This document shows positions 1 through 6,069 of a stretch of 8,171 bases of DNA, in pieces. Origin of the DNA: Lachnospiraceae bacterium (lineage in GTDB: Bacteria; Bacillota; Clostridia; Lachnospirales; Lachnospiraceae). Position 1 is the stretch's first letter. Each line of letters starts with the position of its first letter. A program made the position numbers and the translations under genes. The notes under the pieces were generated by a model. That model had not been told where the DNA came from. It did not search any database and was given only the letters and a program-made list of their open reading frames with translations. The stretch lies in contig JAGCCY010000284.1 of assembly GCA_017651385.1 (NCBI GenBank), positions 1 to 8,171 of the forward strand. Reading direction: 5' to 3'.

Positions 1-1017
1 GCTTTTTATGTTGACAGTGACTCGCCGGGATCTTCGATCCGGTTTGAAAGTGAAGATTTTGATCTGATCAGAAGAAGGGAAGAAAAGATAAGGTTCAAAG
101 TTGAAGAAGGTGAGTTCATAAGAGCTTTCGCAAGGCAGGCAGAGGGTAATACATCGATCCTTTTTCTGATGCATCATCTGGCCGGCGACGGAATGTCACT
201 TCAGTATTTTATCGAGGATTTCATGACATTTTTATCCGGTGAGAGCAAAGGCTTTAAGAGTATTCAAACGGCACAGACGAAGGAAAATCTGGATGCTGTC
301 AGTAAGGGGATCATAAAATATTACAATAAAAAGTGGAACGGAAAAGTCTTTTCTTTTGAGGATATGGATAAGGCATACGAAACTTATTGGAAGAACAGGA
401 CCACCGATCTTGATACTTACGTTATAGAAAAAGACGAAATGAAAAAGATCCTTGAAAGCTGTCACTCGGCGAAAGTTAAATATACGGCTTTCCTGACTGC
501 GGAGCTTATCAAGGACGAAAAGTCGAAAATGGATATAGGATATGCCATGGATTGCCGACCGGACGGGAACAGATCCATGGGCAATCAGGCTTCGGGATTT
601 TCGATAAAATATAAGTATGACCCGGCAAAAAGTATTATGGATAACGCAAAAGCTATTCAAAAGAAGATCGATAAAAAGATCGAAGCACATAAGAAGGGGT
701 CATACATATTAAGTTTTGTGGCAGGCTTTAACCCTACGATCCACGATGCGGTCAACCTTGAACATGCGGGGACTTACCATGATAAGATCTCGTACAGCCT
801 CGCAAAACTTATGGGATATGTGGGCAGGACGAAAGATTACAGCATTACAAACCTTACGGTTGCCGATATACCGCTAAAGTACGGAGAATATGAAATAAAA
901 GAAATGATGTTTGCGGGTCCGGTAGTATCATACGGCAAAAGAATAATAAGCGTCATAACCTGCAATGATAAAACCGTCATAACAAGACACATCAGAAAAA
1001 GTACAAAAGCCCCCTGA
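1..1017 (+). CDS. Condensation-domain-like acyltransferase, 5' end cut off by window edge
   Basis: The reading frame is open from base 1 to the TGA at 1015-1017, giving 338 visible residues. An HHLAGDG sequence at visible residues 58-64 matches the HHxxxDG active-site motif of the condensation/chloramphenicol-acetyltransferase-like superfamily, whose second His is the general base for acyl transfer to an alcohol or amine. Further on, an AMDCRPDG...GNQASGF stretch resembles the 'V(D)xRP...GN' segment of stand-alone condensation/alcohol-acetyltransferase proteins, and the C-terminal SYGKRIISVITCNDKTVIT strand region also fits the fold. The motif usually lies about 130 residues from the N-terminus, so about 70-80 residues are probably missing. 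No carrier-protein or adenylation domain follows, so it looks stand-alone rather than part of an NRPS. The substrate cannot be read from sequence. The first ATG in view (169) sits directly before the motif and is not the start. No clear terminator follows. Confidence 0.75.
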   Translation, partial: AFYVDSDSPGSSIRFESEDFDLIRRREEKIRFKVEEGEFIRAFARQAEGNTSILFLMHHLAGDGMSLQYFIEDFMTFLSGESKGFKSIQTAQTKENLDAVSKGIIKYYNKKWNGKVFSFEDMDKAYETYWKNRTTDLDTYVIEKDEMKKILESCHSAKVKYTAFLTAELIKDEKSKMDIGYAMDCRPDGNRSMGNQASGFSIKYKYDPAKSIMDNAKAIQKKIDKKIEAHKKGSYILSFVAGFNPTIHDAVNLEHAGTYHDKISYSLAKLMGYVGRTKDYSITNLTVADIPLKYGEYEIKEMMFAGPVVSYGKRIISVITCNDKTVITRHIRKSTKAP

Positions 1018-1045
1018 TATGAGAAAAGCCATGGTTAAAAATTTC

Positions 1046-1075
1046 TTGTAAAGGTTATATAATATAATATATAAT
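1046..1075 (+). promoter_or_regulatory. SigA-like promoter of the amylase gene
   Basis: TTGTAA at 1046-1051 and a perfect TATAAT at 1070-1075 are separated by 18 nt. A second perfect TATAAT at 1063-1068 lies in the same AT-rich run but lacks a well-placed -35. Transcription would start near 1082, giving a leader of about 35 nt. The 99-nt gap after the acyltransferase stop contains no obvious terminator, so some read-through from upstream is possible. Confidence 0.6.
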
Positions 1076-1116
1076 AGTCTCAGAAAGTTTCGTATTTTTT
1101 CGTAAAGGATACAAAA

Positions 1117-2790
1117 ATGAGAAAAGCATACAGGTTAACAGTTGTTTTCTTAATAATGTCTCTTTGGGTTTCGGGATGCGGAAATGTCATTGAACCCGAA
1201 CCTGAGGTCAAGGTCTACGATCATACGGGCAGATACGAGCTTGACACAGAAAGGGGTGAGGCTGTTATAAACGATGTAACCTTTAACAGTGGCTATGATA
1301 TACCCGGCATAAAAGACAATAACAGGGTATTTTATGAAATATTTGTGGGTTCTTTTTCCGATTCGAACGGTGACGGCATAGGAGATCTTCGCGGGATCAT
1401 CAACAGATTTGACTATTTAAACGACGGAGATCCGGAGTCGGGATTAAGCCTTGGCGTTGAGGGCATATGGCTTTCGCCGATATTTAAATCGCCCAGTTAT
1501 CATAAATATGATGTTGCAGATTATTATGAGATAGACGAACAGTTTGGCACGATGGAAGATCTTCGGGAACTGGTCGACCTCTGCCATAAAAGGGATGTTA
1601 AGATCATCCTGGATCTTGTGATCAATCATACAAGCAAAGAAAACAAATGGTTTAAAGAATTCTGCAGTGCAAGAAGACATTCTGACAGCTCAAACCAATA
1701 TTACGATTATTATGTGGCATCCGATACGGAAAGCCATCCGGGCAAGATATTTTACAAGATACCTTCCGGGGACGAGTACTATGAAGGGAATTTCTCTTCC
1801 GACATGCCGGAGTTAAATTATGATAATCCGATAGTCAGAAAAGAAGTTTTGAAGATCGCCCAATACTATCTTGAAGAGATAGGCGTGGACGGATTCCGCT
1901 TTGATGCGGCCAAGTATGTATATTTAAACGAGAACGATAAAAATGTCGAATTCTGGAGCTGGTATATGGAGAAACTCCGCGAGATGGATCCTTCTGTTTA
2001 CTGCGTTGCCGAGGTATGGGATTCGGATTCGGTCACAAAAGATTATGCGGTCTGCATGAACTGCTTTGACTTTACGATGGCGCAGGCAGACGGAATGATC
2101 TCCGCGACCGCCAAGAGAGGAGATGTCAATAAATATACGTCTTATGTGGAGCAGTATATCAATAACGTACATTCCAAAAACGAACTTACGACAATAGTCC
2201 CTTTTATTGCCAACCACGATACCGACAGGGCTGCGGGCTACATGACGCTTTCGAGCGGATATGCGAAAGTTGCGGCCAACCTATATATATTGGGTCCGGG
2301 TTCGCCTTTTATCTATTACGGCGAGGAGATAGGCCTTAAGGGTTCAAGGGGCAGTGCGAACACCGATGCAAACCGTCGTCTTGCGATGCTCTGGGGCGAC
2401 GATGATACCATCAAAAATCCTACAGGCTCGACTTTTGACAGCAACAAACAGACAAACGGTACGGTCGACGGGCAAAAGAAAGACGGAGACAGTCTGTACA
2501 ACTACTATAAGAAGCTTATAATGATCAGAAAAGCCAATCCGGAAATAGCGCTTGGTGATTACAGGGCATATAAGTTCAAAAACACAAAGTTCGGAGGTTT
2601 TGTAAGTACTTACGAAGGAAACAGCGTTTCGGTATTTCATAATACCTCGGGCTCCGAGATAAGTGTTGATCTTTCAACCGTTACGGATCAAAAGTCTTTA
2701 AAGATAACCGATGTGATAGGAATGGGAGACGCTTCGCTTGACGGTGATATACTTACGGTAAGCGGGCAGACAAGCGTAATATTGAGATAG
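1117..2790 (+). CDS. Secreted GH13 alpha-amylase-family lipoprotein
   Basis: The 557-residue protein probably hydrolyses alpha-glucans or maltodextrins outside the membrane. The N-terminus has basic residues, a hydrophobic stretch and a VSGC lipobox at 18-21, so Cys21 should be lipidated and anchor the enzyme. The (beta/alpha)8 barrel starts near residue 70. SDSNGDGIGD (81-90) is the usual calcium-binding loop. DLVINH (166-171) is region I, GFRFDAAK (259-266) carries the nucleophile Asp263, AEVW (298-301) carries the acid/base Glu299, and NHD (366-368) supplies the third acid Asp368. The catalytic set is therefore intact. Domain B is short (about 171-235) and ends in MPELN, close to the MPDLN signature of the GH13_36 intermediate group; that assignment is inference. 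A beta-sandwich domain C probably occupies about 480-557. The start is supported by AAAGGA at 1104-1109, 7 nt before ATG. It appears monocistronic, with its own promoter and terminator. No starch-binding module is evident. Confidence 0.93.
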   Translation: MRKAYRLTVVFLIMSLWVSGCGNVIEPEPEVKVYDHTGRYELDTERGEAVINDVTFNSGYDIPGIKDNNRVFYEIFVGSFSDSNGDGIGDLRGIINRFDYLNDGDPESGLSLGVEGIWLSPIFKSPSYHKYDVADYYEIDEQFGTMEDLRELVDLCHKRDVKIILDLVINHTSKENKWFKEFCSARRHSDSSNQYYDYYVASDTESHPGKIFYKIPSGDEYYEGNFSSDMPELNYDNPIVRKEVLKIAQYYLEEIGVDGFRFDAAKYVYLNENDKNVEFWSWYMEKLREMDPSVYCVAEVWDSDSVTKDYAVCMNCFDFTMAQADGMISATAKRGDVNKYTSYVEQYINNVHSKNELTTIVPFIANHDTDRAAGYMTLSSGYAKVAANLYILGPGSPFIYYGEEIGLKGSRGSANTDANRRLAMLWGDDDTIKNPTGSTFDSNKQTNGTVDGQKKDGDSLYNYYKKLIMIRKANPEIALGDYRAYKFKNTKFGGFVSTYEGNSVSVFHNTSGSEISVDLSTVTDQKSLKITDVIGMGDASLDGDILTVSGQTSVILR

Positions 2791-2796
2791 CGTATT

Positions 2797-2838
2797 TTCT
2801 GCGGGTTATAGGAAACTGTGATCCGCAGAATATTTTTT
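2797..2838 (+). terminator. Rho-independent terminator after the amylase gene
   Basis: Bases 2797-2811 pair with 2816-2830 over 15 bp, including three G-U wobbles, closed by a GAAA tetraloop (GNRA type). A T-rich run (2831-2838, TATTTTTT) follows directly. It begins 6 nt after the amylase stop codon. Confidence 0.9.
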
Positions 2839-2872
2839 TCGTTAATCTTATGATAATTTTATAAAAAACCAC

Positions 2873-2901
2873 TTGCAAAACTTTACAGGACGTGATACAT
2901 T
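2873..2901 (+). promoter_or_regulatory. SigA-like promoter of the FliD-like gene, with extended -10
   Basis: TTGCAA (2873-2878), a 17-nt spacer and TACATT (2896-2901) preceded by TG at 2893-2894 (an extended -10) make a good vegetative-type promoter. Transcription would start near 2908, leaving a leader of about 109 nt. No SigD/sigma-28-type element (TAAA with GCCGATAA) is seen, which is unusual for a late flagellar gene. Confidence 0.6.
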
Positions 2902-2913
2902 TTAGTCATAAAA

Positions 2914-2995
2914 ATAGGTTTAATGTACCTTACTATCTTTATATGCTGAGCCGGGCGAACGGATTTCGCCAATGGGAGAGATCTCATTTACCTAT
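2914..2995 (+). promoter_or_regulatory. Structured mRNA leader with tandem hairpins, candidate CsrA target
   Basis: Three pairings are visible. GGCGAA (2954-2959) pairs with TTCGCC (2965-2970) around a CGGAT loop. AATGGGA (2971-2977) pairs with TCTCATT (2982-2988), with one G-U, around a GAGA GNRA tetraloop. ATAGGT (2914-2919) can pair with ACCTAT (2990-2995) to enclose both. The two hairpins abut with no spacer and could stack coaxially. The GGA exposed in the first loop, plus GGA at 2975, 2999 and 3007 (the last inside the ribosome binding site), resembles CsrA-bound flagellar leaders. The function is inferred; the pairings are direct observations. Confidence 0.45.
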
Positions 2996-3004
2996 CAAGG
3001 AAGA

Positions 3005-3011
3005 AAGGAGG
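3005..3011 (+). promoter_or_regulatory. Strong ribosome binding site that sets the FliD-like start
   Basis: AAGGAGG lies 5 nt before the ATG at 3017. This favours 3017 over the in-frame ATG at 2972, which has no Shine-Dalgarno sequence and lies inside the leader hairpin. Confidence 0.85.
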
Positions 3012-3016
3012 GGCTT

Positions 3017-4321
3017 ATGGCTAATAATGCAGTCATTAATAATATCTATAATTATTATCTTACAACGTATGCGCCTAAGACGGATACGAAGTTCGACACG
3101 CACAAGAAAAGCGAGCTGCGTGGCGTTTATAATTCCATAGTTAAAATGAATAAAGAAGACCCTCTTTTCATCGTGGACACATCGCAGTCGACGAAAGAAT
3201 ATGCTGTCGGTCTCAAAGAAAACGCAAGAGAATTCAGAAATACCATAGCATCTTTGGGTGGTCTTGATGATGATGAACTTCTCAACCAGAAGGCTGCATT
3301 CTCATCGAAGAGCGCAATAGCGGATGCATATTATATAGGCGACAATGCGGATGCAGATTCCGCACCTTCATTTGATCTGGAAGTTACGAAACTGGCTTCG
3401 ACGCAGACCAATATCGGTAAGATGATCCCTTCGGGAGAGTTATCCCTTCCGGATGATCTTTATTCGTTTGATATCGCCGTTAACGGACTCAATTATGAGT
3501 TCCAGTATAACGTTTATGATTCCGATACCAACTTAAGCCTTCAGCAGAAGCTTTCCCGTCTTATCACAAATGCGGGGATCGGTCTTGACGCTCAGGTGAT
3601 CGAGGACGGAAACGGAAACAGTGCGATAAGGATCGAATCACAGAATACCGGAAGATCGTCAAACGGTCCGCATATGTTTACGGTTTCCGACAATAACACA
3701 AGTAAGAGAGCCGGCAGCGTTGATTACTTTGGTCTTGACAACATCATCAATGAATCCGGTGATGCGGAGTTTTTGATAAACGGTGAGCCCAGACATGCAT
3801 CTGGCAATATATTTACCGTAGAAAAGACTTACGAGATCCACTTAAAGAATATAAGCTCCGAAGAAGGAGATTCCACAAATATAAGCTTAAAGCCCGATGT
3901 TGAGTCACTGGCCGCAAATATCACCAAGCTGATCGACGGATACAATTCCTTTGTGGATAAGGCGGATGCTTATTCCGCGGTTCATCCCAAGAGCGACAGA
4001 CTGGTACGTGAGATGAGCGCCATCGCTTCACTTCATTCGGATGAGCTTATGAACCTCGGTATTGAGCTTAAAGAGGACGGCAGGATCGCACTTGATGAAG
4101 ACAGGTTAAAGAGCGCGGCTGCGAGCGGTGAGCTTAAGGATAACGCCGATGCACTTAAAGGCTTCACGAGCGCAATGCTTCGAAAGACCAATCAGGTGGG
4201 ATTGAATCCCATGAATTACGCGGACAGGACGATAGTCGCTTACAAGAATCCGGGCCACAATTACGCAACACCTTATGTTACGAGTGCATATACCGGAATG
4301 ATGTTTTCAAGTTATTGTTAA
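3017..4321 (+). CDS. FliD-like flagellar hook-associated protein 2 (variant filament cap)
   Basis: The protein has 434 residues from the ATG set by the strong ribosome binding site. FliD caps the growing flagellar filament and helps flagellin fold. Features appear in FliD order: a polar N-terminal extension (1-60), a helical segment followed by FDLEVTKLASTQTN (119-132, the FliD_N 'V..LA..Q' pattern), a flagellin-IN-like region (150-225), DAEFLINGE (249-257) leading to the 'xGVTLxL'-like strand near 270-278, LIDGYNSFVDKADAY (305-319, the 'fVdaYN' pattern of FliD_C), and LMNLGIELKEDGRIALDEDRL (344-364, the 'LGi..dG.l.lD..kL' pattern). The long terminal coiled coil of typical FliD is absent. It is replaced by a Tyr/Asn-rich tail (395-434) ending in the protein's only cysteine. 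No signal peptide is visible, as expected for type III flagellar export. No other flagellar gene is nearby. A related filament or appendage protein is the alternative. Confidence 0.7.
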   Translation: MANNAVINNIYNYYLTTYAPKTDTKFDTHKKSELRGVYNSIVKMNKEDPLFIVDTSQSTKEYAVGLKENAREFRNTIASLGGLDDDELLNQKAAFSSKSAIADAYYIGDNADADSAPSFDLEVTKLASTQTNIGKMIPSGELSLPDDLYSFDIAVNGLNYEFQYNVYDSDTNLSLQQKLSRLITNAGIGLDAQVIEDGNGNSAIRIESQNTGRSSNGPHMFTVSDNNTSKRAGSVDYFGLDNIINESGDAEFLINGEPRHASGNIFTVEKTYEIHLKNISSEEGDSTNISLKPDVESLAANITKLIDGYNSFVDKADAYSAVHPKSDRLVREMSAIASLHSDELMNLGIELKEDGRIALDEDRLKSAAASGELKDNADALKGFTSAMLRKTNQVGLNPMNYADRTIVAYKNPGHNYATPYVTSAYTGMMFSSYC

Positions 4322-4360
4322 AAAGGTATTGAAATTTGGATAATTTCAATACCTTTTTTT
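4321..4360. terminator. Bidirectional terminator between converging genes
   Basis: Bases 4321-4336 pair perfectly with 4342-4357 (16 bp, 5-nt loop). A T-run follows on the plus strand, and a shorter five-T run follows the stem on the minus strand. It starts at the last base of the FliD-like stop codon and lies just beyond the glf stop, so it can serve both transcripts. Confidence 0.9.
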
Positions 4361-4366
4361 TATTCC

Positions 4367-5476
4367 CTATTTTTCGTTGGCTGCACATTCAAGTGCGGCT
4401 TTTATTACTTTATCCATATCATAATATTTATATCCGCCAAGTCGGCCGCCGAAAATGACATTAACTTCTTTTTCCGCAAGCGCTTTGTACTTTTCATATA
4501 AAAGCGTATTTTCGTCGTCATTGACCGGATAGTAAGGTTCCGCTCCGGGCGTCCATTCGTCCGGATATTCTTTGGTTATGTATGTTCCGTCACCGGCTCC
4601 GAATTCGAAATGCTTATGCTCTATGATCCTGGTATACGGGATCTCGCGCTCATTGTAATTGACAACGGCAACACCCTGGAAGTTGTCTTCTTCAAGATAT
4701 TCTGTCTCGAATTTAAGCGTTCTGTATTTAAGATGTCCCAGAGAGAATTTAAAGTATTCGTCGATCATGCCGGTATAAAGAAGCCTGTTCCATGAAATCC
4801 CTTTTTCAACGGCTTTCTTTAAAAAGTCTTCATAGCTTATATTGAGCATGATATCGCAGCCCTCAAGAAGCTTTTCGACTATCTGTGTATATCCGCCTTT
4901 CGGGATGCCCTGATACGGATCGTTAAAATAATTGTTATCGTATGTGAAGCGGACCGGAAGCCGCTTTATGATCGAAGCGGGAAGATCCCTGCAGTCACGG
5001 CCCCATTGTTTTTCGGTATAGCCCTTTATGAGCTTTGTGTATATATCGGTACCGACCAAAGAAAGTGCCTGCTCTTCAAGGTTTTTGGGATTAAGGATGT
5101 TCAAAGCGGCCTTTTGTTCTTCGATCTTTTTCATGGCTTCTTTGGGAGTCCTTATATTCCACATTTTGCTGAAGGTATTCATGTTGAACGGAAGATTGTA
5201 AAGTTCGTCTTTATAGACCGCCATGGGTGAATTTATAAAATGATTAAACTCGGCAAATCCGTTTATGAATTCCCAGACTTCCTTATCGGATGTATGGAAT
5301 ATGTGGGCACCGTATTTGTGCACGTTGATATTGTGCTGATTTTCCGTATATATATTTCCCGCTATATGATCCCGCTTGTCGATCACAAGGCAGCTTTTGC
5401 CTTTTTTATGCATCATGTGGGCAAAAGTGGCGCCGTAGAGCCCTGCTCCGACTATAAGATAATCGTAATTAATCAT
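4367..5476 (-). CDS. glf: UDP-galactopyranose mutase
   Basis: This flavoenzyme interconverts UDP-galactopyranose and UDP-galactofuranose in the cytoplasm and supplies Galf for surface glycans. Its 369 residues match the usual bacterial length (about 367-390). The FAD-binding Rossmann start is YLIVGAGLYG (6-15), with VIDKRDHIAGN (31-41) closing the dinucleotide fold. GAHIFHT (56-62) contacts flavin, YTEKQWG (153-159) carries the uracil-stacking Trp158, KRLPVR (171-176) holds an active-site Arg, YTRIIEHKHF (281-290) holds the second conserved Arg283, and GRLGGYKYYDMD (344-355) is the C-terminal FAD/substrate motif. All expected residues are present. The start overlaps the end of the VanZ-family gene by 8 nt, and AAGGAG (5487-5482) lies 5 nt before its ATG, so translation is probably coupled. 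The stop is TAG, just before the bidirectional terminator. No galactofuranosyltransferase is visible in the window. Confidence 0.97.
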   Translation of the reverse strand: MINYDYLIVGAGLYGATFAHMMHKKGKSCLVIDKRDHIAGNIYTENQHNINVHKYGAHIFHTSDKEVWEFINGFAEFNHFINSPMAVYKDELYNLPFNMNTFSKMWNIRTPKEAMKKIEEQKAALNILNPKNLEEQALSLVGTDIYTKLIKGYTEKQWGRDCRDLPASIIKRLPVRFTYDNNYFNDPYQGIPKGGYTQIVEKLLEGCDIMLNISYEDFLKKAVEKGISWNRLLYTGMIDEYFKFSLGHLKYRTLKFETEYLEEDNFQGVAVVNYNEREIPYTRIIEHKHFEFGAGDGTYITKEYPDEWTPGAEPYYPVNDDENTLLYEKYKALAEKEVNVIFGGRLGGYKYYDMDKVIKAALECAANEK

Positions 5477-5963
5477 TCCTTCTCCTTTTCTTGACTCTTT
5501 CGGTCACTTTCTTTTTCTTTTTACCGCGGTGGAAAATAACGAACAGCCATATACCGAACAATGCGCCAAGAGAGTCGATACCGACATCGCCTGCCGACAT
5601 ATATCTGCCCGGAACAAGGTACTGGTGTATTTCATCGCTGACCGCATATACAAAGACTATAGCTTCCGAGAAGATACATGCGGCCCACTTGTTTTTGACC
5701 AGATCGGTCAGAGCATATATGGTGAACCATCCGAATACCGCATATTCCGTAAAATGAGCACATTTGCGGATAAGCCAGTGGATCCTGTTTATTGTTGCCT
5801 GATCGAGGCCGGTCTTTTTGATGCTTTCGACGATCTTTAACACTTCCGTAAGGATCTTTCCGCTTGCTTCGCCGGATTCTTCCGAAGGCATCGCGGAAAA
5901 CATAAAGATTATGATCATCATGATGATCATGGGTATAAATTTAAGTAAAGTCTTTCTTTTCAT
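5469..5963 (-). CDS. VanZ-family membrane protein
   Basis: This 164-residue integral membrane protein has the conserved VanZ pattern: FSAMPSEESGEAS (22-34, the 'FS.qp...S' motif after the first helix), RKCAHFTEY (66-74), SDEIHQYLVPGR (109-120) and DVGIDSLG (126-133). Predicted membrane helices are at about 7-24, 72-90, 92-110 and 128-146. VanZ itself gives low-level teicoplanin resistance, but most chromosomal homologues have no proven role, so no resistance should be inferred. The C-terminus is strongly basic (146-162), and the AG-rich codons of that tail also form the ribosome binding site of glf. The chosen ATG is the first possible one: an in-frame TAA lies four codons upstream. No Shine-Dalgarno sequence precedes it, which suggests a leaderless transcript. 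It is the first gene of a two-gene operon with glf. Confidence 0.88.
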   Translation of the reverse strand: MKRKTLLKFIPMIIMMIIIFMFSAMPSEESGEASGKILTEVLKIVESIKKTGLDQATINRIHWLIRKCAHFTEYAVFGWFTIYALTDLVKNKWAACIFSEAIVFVYAVSDEIHQYLVPGRYMSAGDVGIDSLGALFGIWLFVIFHRGKKKKKVTERVKKRRRND

Positions 5964-5969
5964 AAAGGT

Positions 5970-5975
5970 ATATTA
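5970..5975 (-). promoter_or_regulatory. Extended -10 promoter element of the VanZ-glf operon
   Basis: Read on the minus strand, TATGCTAATAT contains TG-n-TAATAT, an extended -10. Its last base lies 6 nt before the VanZ ATG, placing the predicted transcription start on the A of that ATG. No good -35 is seen near 5993-5998, which is tolerable for an extended -10 promoter. Confidence 0.45.
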
Positions 5976-6033
5976 GCATAAAAGCATCTTTCGTGCATTA
6001 AAAAGCCTTGAGCGCGTCCGGTATACAAAAAGG

Positions 6034-6062
6034 TGGAAAACACCCTTCAAATGATGTACAAT
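6034..6062 (+). promoter_or_regulatory. Candidate promoter of the YfhO-family gene
   Basis: TGGAAA (6034-6039, 4 of 6 matches to TTGACA), a 17-nt spacer and TACAAT (6057-6062) form a plausible SigA promoter. The -10 ends 7 nt before the ATG at 6070, so transcription would start at about 6069-6070, again leaving no room for a ribosome binding site. A short imperfect inverted repeat (GGTG at 6032-6035 with CACC at 6041-6044) overlaps the -35. Confidence 0.4.
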
Positions 6063-6069
6063 TATCGTC

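Noticed and set aside
2940..2990. Possible cyclic-di-GMP (GEMM) riboswitch before a flagellar gene
   Set aside because: GGGCGAAC recalls the GEMM GGGCAAAC core, but the second conserved half (GGGACGCAAAGCC-like) and the tetraloop receptor are absent.
2972..3016. Upstream in-frame ATG adding 15 residues to the FliD-like protein
   Set aside because: It has no ribosome binding site and lies in a leader hairpin, while the ATG at 3017 has an excellent AAGGAGG.
2892..3140. Small plus-strand reading frame overlapping the leader and start of the FliD-like gene
   Set aside because: It is out of frame with the FliD-like gene, has no ribosome binding site, and its later part is low-complexity Arg/Ile translation typical of a shadow frame.
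5491..5840. Plus-strand reading frames opposite the VanZ-family gene
   Set aside because: The minus strand encodes all VanZ motifs; the plus frames show no domain and no ribosome binding site.
5469..5963. Glycopeptide resistance gene call
   Set aside because: VanZ-family membership alone does not show teicoplanin resistance, and no vanA/vanH/vanX genes are present.
6030..6050. Hairpin read as a terminator in the divergent intergenic region
   Set aside because: Stem of only 4 bp plus 2, no T-run, and no transcript ends there on either strand.
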